NCBI GenBank assembly: GCA_018780265.1
Contig: JADMJV010000067.1
Span: 1 to 64,000 of the forward strand
Source of the DNA: a bacterium
GTDB lineage: Bacteria; Vulcanimicrobiota; Xenobia; Xenobiales; JADMJV01
Direction: 5' to 3'
DNA length: 64,000 nucleotides
A program made the position numbers and the translations under genes. Positions 48,254-57,384 of this stretch are shown piece by piece. The first letter of the stretch is position 1, and each line of letters opens with the position of its first letter. The notes beneath the pieces were generated by a model. It saw nothing but the letters and a program-made list of their open reading frames with translations, had not been told where the DNA came from and made no database searches.

Positions 48254-49426
48254 TTGCCGCTAACATACCCCGGAAAACCTCGCCAACCCAAGGATGGCCT
48301 GCTCAGCGCCGAGGCCATGGAAGACGAAGGAGATGCCCCACGTTACCCGCTGATGGGCGCCTGGATGTGCCAGACTTTTTTCCCGTGGACCATGCCGTTG
48401 CTCTATGGCCTGGCCTGGGCGGTTCTCCGAGCCAGGGCGCCCAGGCGTTGCCGGCCAAACGCCCAAGCGGCCAGGCTGATCGAAATGGCCATGGCTCCCT
48501 ATTCTTCCAGCCTCTACCCGGTTCTGGCGTTGGCCCTGGAGCGCCAGCATTTTATGGTAGATTCCGAACCACCCCGCCCTTGTTTCGACCTGGGCCTGAC
48601 GGCCACTGGCGGGCCCTGGTTGTGCCCGCAAGAGCACTCGCTGGCCGGCGAGACCACAGCGGCCAGACTGCGGCACCTGGTCGGCTCGGATCAGGCTCAC
48701 AGGCTGGCGGTGGTAGACCCCGAGGCCCTACCCTTTGCCGATGAGTCGCTGGGAACCTATCGAATGAACAATGTTATCCAACGCTATCTCAATCGTCGCG
48801 GCCCTTTGGACGAGGCTTTCCGAGTCCTGAAACCAGGCGGAATTGTGCAGATCAGCGATGTGACCTCCGGTTGGGTCGAGTCGATGTGGCCTACCTGGTT
48901 GGCCGGCCGACTGGGTCTGCAAAAACTGAAGCGCCAACTGATTCGCGGAAAATTGCAAGACACTCAGGAGGTGTTGGCGCCAGGTCCCCATTGGTGGGCC
49001 GAAAACCTCTGCACAGAGCGTTGGGAACTGCTGGCGCTGCGGCCCTTCTTCAGCCAGCCCTCACTCAGGCTGGCCAGCCTCTTTGAAAGCATGAACTTTA
49101 AGCAGGGGGGTCCCAGCCCCATCTGGATTGAGGAGAAACTTCGCCGCCATGGCTGGCTGGCCCGCCTTTACCGGGGCCTCATTCGGGGCCTGGCCCAACT
49201 TCTCATGGAACTCGACGACCAGTTCACACGGGCCTGCGGAGGCGCCTTTGTGATGGTCACTCTGCGCAAAAGAGGGCAATTGCCTGATAGCGAAGCGGAG
49301 ACCCCTCACTGGTGCTGCCCGGCCTGCCACCGGCCACTCGGGCCTCAACTGAACTGCTCCTGCAGTACCGGCTACCCGGCGGAAGGCGGAATTGCCCTGC
49401 TGGGCGCCGACTTGTGCCCATGTTGA
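48254..49426 (+). CDS. Methyltransferase-like protein with Cys-rich C-terminus
   Basis: ~390 aa. The middle part matches the class I methyltransferase C-half: VVDPEALPFADESLGTYRMNN, then GPLDEAFRVLKPGGIVQISDVT. The usual SAM-binding GxGxG motif is not apparent, as if the N-half were degenerate or unusual. The C-terminus ends with a small Cys cluster (CCPACHRPLG ... CSCSTGYP) that could bind zinc. TTG at 48254 is preferred: AGGAGAG lies five bases upstream. The ATG at 48317 is the alternative. It overlaps the following ICMT-like gene by seven bases (ATGTTGA), so the two are coupled and may act on the same substrate, perhaps a lipid quinone or other prenylated molecule (inference). Confidence 0.7.
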   Translation: MPLTYPGKPRQPKDGLLSAEAMEDEGDAPRYPLMGAWMCQTFFPWTMPLLYGLAWAVLRARAPRRCRPNAQAARLIEMAMAPYSSSLYPVLALALERQHFMVDSEPPRPCFDLGLTATGGPWLCPQEHSLAGETTAARLRHLVGSDQAHRLAVVDPEALPFADESLGTYRMNNVIQRYLNRRGPLDEAFRVLKPGGIVQISDVTSGWVESMWPTWLAGRLGLQKLKRQLIRGKLQDTQEVLAPGPHWWAENLCTERWELLALRPFFSQPSLRLASLFESMNFKQGGPSPIWIEEKLRRHGWLARLYRGLIRGLAQLLMELDDQFTRACGGAFVMVTLRKRGQLPDSEAETPHWCCPACHRPLGPQLNCSCSTGYPAEGGIALLGADLCPC

Positions 49427-49998
49427 GCCGCCAATGGATCTATAAGTGGCGAGGCAGCGCGCTGGCGGTACTTTCAGTCGTGTCCATTCTGTTCGGACGC
49501 CCCTCTGTGTATAGCCTCTTCTTGGGAAGCTGTTTCGGCTTGCTGGGCGAATGCCTGAGGTTCTGGGCCATCGGTTTCACCGGCGGGCCCACCCGAGGCA
49601 TCGCCCTGGAAGCGCCCCGGCTGGTGAGTGCCGGTCCCTACGCCTACCTGCGCAATCCACTCTATCTGGGCAATCTACTTAACGGTATGGCCGTAGCGGT
49701 GGCTGGTTCAGGCCACCTCAGCCCGGGCCTGGCGGCCCTGGTGCTGGCCACTTCAACCCTGATGTTGTGGGCGTTTTACCGTGTCATCATCGGGCTGGAA
49801 GAGCAGTTTCTGGGGGACAGCTTTCCCAACGAGTATCCCGCCTACTGTCTGGCCGTGCCCCGTTTGCTGCCACGACTCTCGCCGGCCGGTCCGCAGCAAG
49901 GCAGGTTCTCCCTGGACCGAGCGTTGTTTTTTGAAAAGTCCACCTTTTTCTGGTTCCTGGTAGTATGGACTCTGCTCTGCCTGCGAGTGAGTCAGTAG
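49420..49998 (+). CDS. ICMT/PEMT-like membrane methyltransferase
   Basis: 192 aa polytopic protein of the isoprenylcysteine carboxyl-methyltransferase / phospholipid methyltransferase family. After two to three hydrophobic helices comes the diagnostic SAM motif GPYAYLRNPLYLGNLL (~66-81), then another hydrophobic stretch and the C-terminal EEQFLGDSFPNEYPAYC. Bacterial members methylate small lipids or unknown substrates. ATG 49420 lies inside the end of the preceding gene. A final hydrophobic segment (FFWFLVVWTLLCL) ends the protein. Confidence 0.82.
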   Translation: MLSRQWIYKWRGSALAVLSVVSILFGRPSVYSLFLGSCFGLLGECLRFWAIGFTGGPTRGIALEAPRLVSAGPYAYLRNPLYLGNLLNGMAVAVAGSGHLSPGLAALVLATSTLMLWAFYRVIIGLEEQFLGDSFPNEYPAYCLAVPRLLPRLSPAGPQQGRFSLDRALFFEKSTFFWFLVVWTLLCLRVSQ

Positions 49999-50162
49999 TA
50001 ATAGACGGTATTCAAGGTGGAGAGATAGCTCCCCACTCGGGAAAACCGCCGTCCTCAAACAGTCCCAGCTGCGCGCTATAGGATTCAGGCGCTGCATCAA
50101 AGCTAGCGGAATTTTGACCTGCTGTTCACGCTCTCGCTCGGCCACAAGGCTACACTGCAGGC

Positions 50163-50792
50163 ATGCATGCCATCAGACGATTGCAAAATGCCCAGCAACT
50201 GCGAACGATTCTCGGCCACCCTTCCCCACAGGTGCAGGCCAAGTTGAGCGACCGCCTCAATCCCCTTACGCGCCAATTTATCGAGCGTTCCCCCTTTGTC
50301 TGCCTGGCAACCTGCGACGGCCAGGGCCGCTGCGATGTAAGCCCACGCGGGGACGCCGCCGGCTTTGTGCGCATTCTTGATGAGCGAACCCTCTTGATTC
50401 CCGAACGGCCCGGCAATCGGTTGGCTGACTCCCTGCTCAATATTCTGGAGAACCCACACGTAGGGTTGCTGTTTCTCGTGCCGGGCATCGAAGATACTTT
50501 CCGCGTCAATGGGAAGGCGTTTTTGACCGATGAGGCCGACTGGTTGGCCGATAGCGCCGTTCAAGGCAAAGCGCCCCATTTGGCCATTGTTGTCTCGATC
50601 GAAGAGGCCTACACCCAGTGCGGCAAAGCCTTCATTCGCTCCCAGCTGTGGGATCCTGGCCAGTTTCAACAGCGAGCCTCCCTGCCCAGCAACGGGGAGA
50701 TTATCCGGGCCTTACAAGGTCCGGATTTTGACGTGCTGGCCTACGATGAGGAACGGCGCGCTCGCTACGCCCGCCGGGAAAACTTTTATTAA
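50163..50792 (+). CDS. PPOX-class FMN-binding protein, MSMEG_1061 type
   Basis: 209 aa, split-barrel flavin-binding family related to pyridoxamine phosphate oxidase. The subgroup signature is clear: FIERSPFVCLATCDGQGRCDVSPRGDAAGFV, then LLIPERPGNRLADSLLNILENPHVGLLFLVPG, and YTQCGKAFIRSQLW. Members are usually FMN- or F420-dependent redox enzymes or haem-binding proteins; the substrate is not known. ATG 50163; AAGG lies about 13 bases upstream. Followed after one base by the ATP-grasp gene, so they are co-transcribed. Confidence 0.88.
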   Translation: MHAIRRLQNAQQLRTILGHPSPQVQAKLSDRLNPLTRQFIERSPFVCLATCDGQGRCDVSPRGDAAGFVRILDERTLLIPERPGNRLADSLLNILENPHVGLLFLVPGIEDTFRVNGKAFLTDEADWLADSAVQGKAPHLAIVVSIEEAYTQCGKAFIRSQLWDPGQFQQRASLPSNGEIIRALQGPDFDVLAYDEERRARYARRENFY

Positions 50793-50793
50793 A

Positions 50794-51660
50794 ATGCGGG
50801 CCGGCCTGATCACCTGCTCCCGTTTGCCTGAGCTTCACCCTGACGATCTCCTGTTGCGGTCCGCCCTGGCCCAACTCGGGGTGGAGACGGTAGCCGTCGA
50901 CTGGGAAGGCGCCGTGCCTCCGGGGGTGGGGGCTTTACTGTTACGGACGCCCTGGAACTACCATCGTCAACTGGTACAATTTCTGAGCTGGCTGGAGAGT
51001 ACTTCTTCGTTGCCCATGTGGAATAGTCGTCAGGTGGTCCGCTGGAACTGCCACAAAAGCTATTTGAGCAAGCTCCACGGGGAAGGGCTGCCAGTGGTGC
51101 CCACCCTCACCTTTGAGCCCGGCCAGTCGCTGGATGCCGCTGCATTAGAGAGCTGGGCCGCTGGACGGGAGTTGGTGGCCAAGCCGGCGGTAAGTGCGGG
51201 AGCCTTTCGCACCGCCCGCTACCCAGGCTGGAACCAGCACGTGATGGAGCATCTGCACGGGCTGATGGAAACCGAGGCCGCCATGTTGCAGCCTTACTAC
51301 GCAGGCATCGAGCAATATGGAGAGCGCTCGCTGATTTTTCTGGACGGTGAATTCAGTCATGCGGTGCGCCGCCATCTCCCCCTTTTGGAAGGGCCTGAGG
51401 TAGACTACCTGATGCAGCTCGTCGCCCCCACTCCGGCCGAACTGCAGGCCGCCCGCCAAATCTTGAGTTCATTGCCTTTTGAGCCACTGCTCTATGCTCG
51501 CGTCGATCTGATTCCTGACCCGCATGGAAAGCCGGTGTTGCTGGAGTTAGAGCTGATCGAACCGCAACTATTTCTGCGCGAGTACCCGCCTGCCGCACAG
51601 GTTCTGGCCCGAGCCTGGATGAATCGAATGGCTATGAAGGACTCCCAAATCGGGAACTGA
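50794..51660 (+). CDS. ATP-grasp carboxylate-amine ligase-like protein
   Basis: 288 aa. Begins MRAGLITCSRLPELHPDDLLL and has the single-chain ATP-grasp arrangement: N-domain with LLLRTPWNYH, central ATP-binding segments with LVAKPAVSAGAFRTAR, IFLDGEFSHAVRR, and a C-terminal metal-binding stretch YARVDLIPD...VLLELELIEPQLFL. It resembles the stand-alone glutathione-synthetase-like ATP-grasp family that ligates small carboxylates to amines. Substrate unknown. Starts one base after the PPOX stop. 34 bp before gdhA. Confidence 0.85.
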   Translation: MRAGLITCSRLPELHPDDLLLRSALAQLGVETVAVDWEGAVPPGVGALLLRTPWNYHRQLVQFLSWLESTSSLPMWNSRQVVRWNCHKSYLSKLHGEGLPVVPTLTFEPGQSLDAAALESWAAGRELVAKPAVSAGAFRTARYPGWNQHVMEHLHGLMETEAAMLQPYYAGIEQYGERSLIFLDGEFSHAVRRHLPLLEGPEVDYLMQLVAPTPAELQAARQILSSLPFEPLLYARVDLIPDPHGKPVLLELELIEPQLFLREYPPAAQVLARAWMNRMAMKDSQIGN

Positions 51661-51694
51661 AAGTTTCCGCACAGTAAAGCGCGGGGAGGTTTTT

Positions 51695-53035
51695 GTGTCC
51701 ACTTCTGTCGAGCAGTTTTTAGCCCACGTGATCCAGCGCAATCCGGGTCAGGGCGAATTTCATCAAGCCGTCAAAGAGGTTCTTGAGTCGGTGATGCCGG
51801 TGGTAGACAGCACCCCCGCCTACCGCCAGGCCAAAATATTAGAACGATTGGTGGAACCCGAGCGCGTCATCCTCTTTCGAGTGGCCTGGGTGGACGACCG
51901 AGGCCAGGTGCAAGTCAACCGCGGCTATCGCATCCAGATGAACAGCGCCATAGGTCCCTACAAAGGCGGCCTTCGTTTTCACCCCAGCGTAGACTTGAGC
52001 ATCCTCAAATTCCTGGCCTTTGAACAGGTCTTCAAAAACGCGCTGACCACTCTGCCCATGGGGGGCGGTAAGGGAGGCTCGGACTTTGACCCCAAAGGAA
52101 AAAGCGATGGCGAGGTCATGCGTTTTTGTCAGGCCTTTATGAACGAACTATTTCGTCACATCGGGGCCTGGACCGATGTGCCGGCCGGCGATATCGGGGT
52201 GGGTGGACGCGAGGTGGGCTTTCTTTTCGGCCAGTACAAAAAGCTCACCAACGTCTTTTCGGGCGTGCTCACCGGCAAAGGCATCAACTGGGGAGGGTCC
52301 TACATTCGCCCCGAGGCCACCGGCTACGGCTGTGTCTACTTTGCTCAGGAGATGCTGGCCACGCGAGGCCACGAGTTGGCCGGCAAAACCGTGCTCGTCT
52401 CGGGGGCTGGCAATGCAGCCCAATTCACGGCCCAGAAAGCCGTCCAACTGGGAGCCAAAGTCTTGTCCCTGTCCGACTCCTCGGGCGCCATCCATGACCC
52501 GGACGGAATCACGGCCGAGAAACTTGCCTGGATCATGGAGCTAAAGAATGTTCGACGCGGTCGCATCTCCGAGTATGCCGACCAGTATTCCGGCTCCACC
52601 TATCTGGCCGGCAAACGCCCCTGGTCCATCCCCTGCCAGGTAGCCTTTCCGTGCGCCACCCAAAACGAAATCGATGGATCTGACGCCAAAGCGCTGGTCG
52701 ACAACGGCTGCCTGTGTGTCTGTGAAGCGGCCAATATGCCCACCACACCGGAGGGGGTGGACCACTTTTTGGCCGCCAAATTGCTGTTCGGGCCAGGCAA
52801 GGCCGCCAACGCCGGCGGTGTGGCCACGTCGGGCCTGGAAATGTCGCAGAATGCGGCTCACTCGCACTGGCCTCGCGAAGAAGTAGATGCGCGCCTGCAT
52901 CAAATTATGAAGTCTATCCATCGGCAATGCGAGCAGCACGGCCGCGAAGGCGACTGGATTAACTACGTGAAGGGTGCCAATATCGCCGGTTTCATCAAAG
53001 TGGCCGAGGCCATGCTGGATCAGGGTGTGGTCTAG
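51695..53035 (+). CDS. gdhA: NADP-type glutamate dehydrogenase
   Basis: 446 aa hexameric-type glutamate dehydrogenase, which aminates 2-oxoglutarate with ammonia, probably using NADPH. Signature motifs: GPYKGGLRFHPSVDLSILKFL, LTTLPMGGGKGGSDFDPKGKSD (catalytic Lys), VPAGDIGVGGREVGFLFGQYKK, and the Rossmann VLVSGAGNAAQFTA. GTG start with GGGGAGG upstream. It overlaps the receiver/PEP-synthase-like gene by 11 bp, which suggests shared control of nitrogen and carbon flux. Confidence 0.96.
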   Translation: MSTSVEQFLAHVIQRNPGQGEFHQAVKEVLESVMPVVDSTPAYRQAKILERLVEPERVILFRVAWVDDRGQVQVNRGYRIQMNSAIGPYKGGLRFHPSVDLSILKFLAFEQVFKNALTTLPMGGGKGGSDFDPKGKSDGEVMRFCQAFMNELFRHIGAWTDVPAGDIGVGGREVGFLFGQYKKLTNVFSGVLTGKGINWGGSYIRPEATGYGCVYFAQEMLATRGHELAGKTVLVSGAGNAAQFTAQKAVQLGAKVLSLSDSSGAIHDPDGITAEKLAWIMELKNVRRGRISEYADQYSGSTYLAGKRPWSIPCQVAFPCATQNEIDGSDAKALVDNGCLCVCEAANMPTTPEGVDHFLAAKLLFGPGKAANAGGVATSGLEMSQNAAHSHWPREEVDARLHQIMKSIHRQCEQHGREGDWINYVKGANIAGFIKVAEAMLDQGVV

Positions 53036-55901
53036 CTCCACTCGTTACGACCCCTGGGCGGAACGATTCCATGACCTGATGGCCCATCGGGTGCGCGACG
53101 TGCTGCTGGTATCCTCCGACTACGACGCCTTCGTCCTGGAGGAGGACGGCCGACTGCGCGATCGGCTGTTCGTGGAATATTCCGAACTCAATCTGGTCAC
53201 GATGCCCAACCTGGTGCACGTATCCACCGCCACCGAAGCGTTGGCCGCGCTGCGCCAGCGACGCTTTGACCTGGTGCTCACCACGTTGCGCGCCGAGGAT
53301 CCGGGGGTGGGCGGTCTGTCAGCGCGAATCAAGGAGCAGTTTCCCGACCTGCCCACGGTCTTGCTGGTTCTGGACGAATTGGAGCTGCGCCGACTTCGGG
53401 CCCGAGCGTTGCCGGAAAGCCTGGACCGGGTATTTCTATGGACCGGCGACACCCGCATCCTCCTGGCTATTATCAAGCTTACCGAAGATGCTCTGAATGT
53501 GGCCCTGGACACCCACAAAACCGGAGTCCAGGTGATCATCGTCGTAGAAGATTCGATTCGTTATTACTCCACTTTTTTGGCTCTTCTGTACGCTGAATTG
53601 ATGGTGCAATCTCAGTCTCTCATCGCCGAAGGCCTCAACTCGCTCCACAAACTGCTGCGCATGCGGGCGCGGCCCAAAATTCTGCTGGCCAAAACCTATG
53701 AAGAGGCGCTAGAGTTTTACGGCAGTTATCAGAATCACGTGCTGGCCGTGATCAGCGACGTGCAGTTCCCGAGTAACGGGGAGATTGATGCGGAGGCAGG
53801 TTTCAATCTGGTGCGTGCGGTGCAGGCTCATCGCTCCGATCTGCCCATCTTGCTACTCTCGGCCAAGGCCGGTCCCGAGCAGGCGACCGAACTGGGGACT
53901 GAGTGGGTGAACAAAAATTCACCCGTACTGCTTCGTTCTCTGCAGAAATTTCTCAAGGACAACTTAGGATTTGGCGACTTTGTCTTTCGTCTGCCCGACT
54001 ACACCGAAGTGGCCCGAGCACGCGACATGTACGAGCTGGCTCAGGTGATATCCAGCGTGGAGGAACGGTCGCTGGCTTATCACGCCTCGCGAGGCCACTT
54101 CAATGTCTGGTTGCGCGCTCGCTCGATGTTTGACCTGGCTGACCGGCTGGCCAGGGTCTATCTGGAGGATTTTTCCAACCTGGAAGACCTGCGCAAATTT
54201 TTGTTGCAGGCCATCCAGAGCGAGGCTGACCGAGAGCAGGTTGGGATCGTTGCTGACTTTAGCGAGCGCAGCAGTGGACCGGCGGGCTGGTTTGTGCGCC
54301 TGGGACAGGGCTCTCTAGGCGGCAAGGGTCGCGGTGTGGCCTTTCTACACGCTCTGGTGGCGCGTCAGGGTTTGGACAAGGCCTTCCCTCAACTGCCTGT
54401 GCGCGTGCCTCGCACCCTGGCGGTGGCTACCGACTGCTTCGACCGTTTTGTAGAAATGACCGTTGGAGAACCGACCCAGGAAGGCCTGCTGCGCCAGCCT
54501 CTTCCCGAACCTTTTCGATCCCAACTAAGGACAGCCTTGAAGACCTTTGAGGGACCTCTGGCGGTTCGCTCTTCCAGTTTGTTGGAAGACTCACAGCATC
54601 AGAGTTGTGCCGGCATATACGAGACGGTGTTGGTGCCCAACCAATCAGCCGACCCGGAAGTGCGTTTGAGTCAACTGTGTCGGGCGGTGCGCCGAGTTTT
54701 TGCCTCCACCTATTCTGACCAGGCCCGCCAGTATCTGCGCCACACGCCCTTTACCAGTCAGGACGAGAAGATGGCCGTCATGTTGCAGCCGGTGGTGGGT
54801 CATCGCTACGGCACGCGCTTCTATCCGCACGCTTCAGGGGTGGCTCTATCCTTTAACCACTACCCGCTGGGGTCACAGCGACCCGAACAAGGAGTGGCTG
54901 CGCTGGCCCTGGGTCTGGGCCACACCATTGTGGGCGGGGGGCGCAGCTTGCGGTTTTCACCGGGCAATCCAGGCGTGTTGCCCCATCTGACCTCGCCCAA
55001 GGATTTTCTGGCCTATTCGCAGCGCGACTTTTACGCACTCGATCTGGAAGACGGGGCCCTCAAAAAGCTTCCCCTGTCTACGGCCGAGAGCGATGGCACA
55101 TTGGCTCGCGTGGCCAGCGTCTACGCACCCGACGACGATCAGTTTCGCGACAATCTTCGTCTAGCCGGGCCGCGTGTAGTCACCTTCAACGATCTGCTCA
55201 AATGGGAGTCATTGCCCCTGGCCCGGGTATTGCAGATGCTGCTCGAGCGTGTCCAAAACGGCATGGGGTCTGCCGTAGAGTTGGAATTTGCTCTGGACCT
55301 GGGCGCCCAACCCTGTTTGTATTTGCTACAGGTACGACCCCTGGCTGAGTCGCCCCTGGACCTGGCAGTAGGTGAGCCAGCCGGACGAGTGCTGGCCCGC
55401 AGTCCTCGCTCGGTAGGTCACGGCATCGTGCGCGATGTGCACGACATCGTGATGGTCACTCACCCCCAACCCGGACATACTGTTACGCCAGAAATTGCCC
55501 GTCAGGTGGCCCAAATGGATGAATCCCTGCAGGGGCGCCCGTACCTGTTAATAGGGCCAGGACGCTGGGGCTCCAGCGATCCCGCTCTGGGCATTCCCAT
55601 CCACGTCTCTCAAGTGCAGGGAGCTGCGGCCATCCTCGAACTACCCTTTGCCGACCGGTTTGTAGAGCCGTCGATCGGATCGCACTTCTACCACGAACTG
55701 GTCAGCCGCCGGGTGGGCTATCTCTGCTTTGATACAAATCTGGACCATCCCCAAAGCTTCCTGGATCGTCAATGGTTGCTGGCGCAACCGGTAGCCAAAC
55801 GCAGTTCGCATCTGCGCTGGATCCGGCTAGACCAGGCGGTGACACTTTATCTGGACGGTCGCCACAGTCGGGCTGTGATTACTCTAAATGAGCCGACCTG
55901 A
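53025..55901 (+). CDS. Two-receiver / PEP-synthase ATP-binding domain fusion
   Basis: ~958 aa. Residues ~22-130 resemble a receiver with the phospho-Asp position replaced (VLTTLRAED). Residues ~168-312 are a second receiver: VEDS, candidate phospho-Asp245 in AVISDVQFPS, and Lys297 in VNKNSP. It has a long helical insert after strand 1. Residues ~405-960 match the ATP-binding domain of PEP synthase/PPDK: GSLGGKGRGVAFLHAL and PLAVRSSSLLEDSQHQSCAGIYET. The phosphohistidine swivel and PEP-binding barrel are missing, so it cannot make PEP by itself. It may phosphorylate another protein or use ATP for sensing. GTG 53025 overlaps gdhA by 11 bp and gives a start next to conserved sequence; M19 (53079) is an alternative. 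Confidence 0.87.
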   Translation: MWSSSTRYDPWAERFHDLMAHRVRDVLLVSSDYDAFVLEEDGRLRDRLFVEYSELNLVTMPNLVHVSTATEALAALRQRRFDLVLTTLRAEDPGVGGLSARIKEQFPDLPTVLLVLDELELRRLRARALPESLDRVFLWTGDTRILLAIIKLTEDALNVALDTHKTGVQVIIVVEDSIRYYSTFLALLYAELMVQSQSLIAEGLNSLHKLLRMRARPKILLAKTYEEALEFYGSYQNHVLAVISDVQFPSNGEIDAEAGFNLVRAVQAHRSDLPILLLSAKAGPEQATELGTEWVNKNSPVLLRSLQKFLKDNLGFGDFVFRLPDYTEVARARDMYELAQVISSVEERSLAYHASRGHFNVWLRARSMFDLADRLARVYLEDFSNLEDLRKFLLQAIQSEADREQVGIVADFSERSSGPAGWFVRLGQGSLGGKGRGVAFLHALVARQGLDKAFPQLPVRVPRTLAVATDCFDRFVEMTVGEPTQEGLLRQPLPEPFRSQLRTALKTFEGPLAVRSSSLLEDSQHQSCAGIYETVLVPNQSADPEVRLSQLCRAVRRVFASTYSDQARQYLRHTPFTSQDEKMAVMLQPVVGHRYGTRFYPHASGVALSFNHYPLGSQRPEQGVAALALGLGHTIVGGGRSLRFSPGNPGVLPHLTSPKDFLAYSQRDFYALDLEDGALKKLPLSTAESDGTLARVASVYAPDDDQFRDNLRLAGPRVVTFNDLLKWESLPLARVLQMLLERVQNGMGSAVELEFALDLGAQPCLYLLQVRPLAESPLDLAVGEPAGRVLARSPRSVGHGIVRDVHDIVMVTHPQPGHTVTPEIARQVAQMDESLQGRPYLLIGPGRWGSSDPALGIPIHVSQVQGAAAILELPFADRFVEPSIGSHFYHELVSRRVGYLCFDTNLDHPQSFLDRQWLLAQPVAKRSSHLRWIRLDQAVTLYLDGRHSRAVITLNEPT

Positions 55902-55921
55902 TGCGGTTTTTTTCCAGGTCG
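55894..55921. terminator. Weak terminator-like element between convergent genes
   Basis: CGACCTG pairs with CAGGTCG around a loop that contains GGTTTTTTT. The last gene's TGA lies in the 5' arm. On the plus strand CCG..CGG followed by T7 is a second possible small hairpin. Function is uncertain. Confidence 0.35.
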
Positions 55922-55925
55922 ATCC

Positions 55926-57380
55926 CTAAAAGGGGGGCGGGCACTCCAGAACCACCGTGGTATTGCGGATGGGGTGGGTAAATTCTAAGCGTTGGGCGTG
56001 AAGCATCAGCCGGGCGCCTGGCGACCCGTAGAGTCGATCCCCCCGGATAGGGGACCCCAGACCCCAGCGCGCGTGAACTCGCAACTGGTGGCTTCTCCCG
56101 GTGTGTGGATATAGTTCCAGCCGGCAGGTGGAGCGCTCCACTACCTGATAGTGCGTGATGGCTGCTTTGCCGGTCGGGTCAGGGCGATAGCAGCCGGGTC
56201 GCTGCGGGTCCGGGCCCAGGGCCAGATCGATCAGGCCCTGGCTGGCGGCCGGGCAGTTTTCCAGCCGGGCGTGATAGGTTTTGCGCACCTGGCGCGTTTC
56301 AAATTGTCGCTGCAGGTGGGCTTGACCGGCGCGATTTTTGGCAAAAATCAGCAGGCCCGAAGTCTCCAGGTCGAGGCGATGCACCGACCGAATCTGGGGG
56401 TTTTGGCTTTGCAATCGAGTCAGCAGAGAATCCTGGTTCCAACTGTCGCGGCCGGCCACGCTCAGCACACCGCCCGGCTTGTCTATCACCAGAAGCTCGT
56501 GATCCTCATAAATTACCCGCAGCCAATCGGGGTGACTGGCCAGCAGGGGACCGATCAACGGCTGGCAGCGCTCGGCGCAGGCTGCATAAAAGTGACCTTG
56601 TTGCTTGGACCCTTGGCCCCACCAGAACTCGGCCAGGGCCAATGGCCGCAGGCCCTGGCTGGCTGCACAATGCAACAACTTGGGCGCGCAACATTCGCCT
56701 ACACCGGTGGGTGGGCCCTGAGGGAAGAGCATGGCCAGCGACCAGGGAGGCCCCGGAAAAATCTTCAAGCGGCGGTGCAGGTCAGCCTGCAAACCTTGGG
56801 ACAGCTGACGTCGTTGACGCTTGCAGAGCAGAATCTGCTTCTGGATGTGCTCAACCGCTTCCCGCAACGGTTGTAACTGGGCCTCTCGAGCCTGTTTAAA
56901 TTGGCGCAATTCTCGGCCGTCGGCCCGACTTTGCTGGTCGAGTGCGGGCCCATCGGCCCAAGCCAGCAAGCGCTGTTGTTGGCGTTGCTGGCGGGCCAAA
57001 CGGTGGCGCAGTTGCAGTTGTTCCTGAGACTCTTGCCATTGTTCTTGAAGCGCAGCCAGCCGGGCCAGTTCCTCGGCTCCCGCCAGGTCGTGTATCTGCT
57101 GGCGCAGTTGTTGCAATTCGCTCAATGTCTGTTGCTGGTGGGGGCTCTCCGCCTCGATCAGGGGAACCCAGTCCAACCCCGGATCCGGCGCGGGGCCGCG
57201 TCCCGAGTAGGCGTAGAGAAGTCGGTCACCTTCGGCGACCAACACTCCCAACATCTTACCCTCGCTGGCCGGCCGCAGCCGGACCATCAGTTGGTGGGCC
57301 GCGGCTTCGGCAGGGGCGCGAGGCAAACGGTGCAACTGGCCGGTATTGGGGCAATGGCCGTGGTAGTAAAATGGGTCCAC
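55926..57380 (-). CDS. RluA-family rRNA/tRNA pseudouridine synthase with N-extension
   Basis: ~484 aa. The C-terminal ~220 residues are an RluA-type pseudouridine synthase: VIYEDHELLVIDKPGGVLSVAG, SVHRLDLETSGLLIFAKN with the catalytic Asp, and HTGRSHQLRVHA. The N-terminal ~250 residues begin DPFYYHGHCPNTG and contain a long Gln/Leu/Arg coiled coil, as in the long RluA-like proteins known from several proteobacteria. Site specificity is not predictable. GTG at 57380 follows the tricorn stop by five bases; no clear ribosome site, so coupling is likely. Convergent with the receiver/PEP-synthase-like gene. Confidence 0.88.
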   Translation of the reverse strand: MDPFYYHGHCPNTGQLHRLPRAPAEAAAHQLMVRLRPASEGKMLGVLVAEGDRLLYAYSGRGPAPDPGLDWVPLIEAESPHQQQTLSELQQLRQQIHDLAGAEELARLAALQEQWQESQEQLQLRHRLARQQRQQQRLLAWADGPALDQQSRADGRELRQFKQAREAQLQPLREAVEHIQKQILLCKRQRRQLSQGLQADLHRRLKIFPGPPWSLAMLFPQGPPTGVGECCAPKLLHCAASQGLRPLALAEFWWGQGSKQQGHFYAACAERCQPLIGPLLASHPDWLRVIYEDHELLVIDKPGGVLSVAGRDSWNQDSLLTRLQSQNPQIRSVHRLDLETSGLLIFAKNRAGQAHLQRQFETRQVRKTYHARLENCPAASQGLIDLALGPDPQRPGCYRPDPTGKAAITHYQVVERSTCRLELYPHTGRSHQLRVHARWGLGSPIRGDRLYGSPGARLMLHAQRLEFTHPIRNTTVVLECPPPF

Positions 57381-57384
57381 GACT

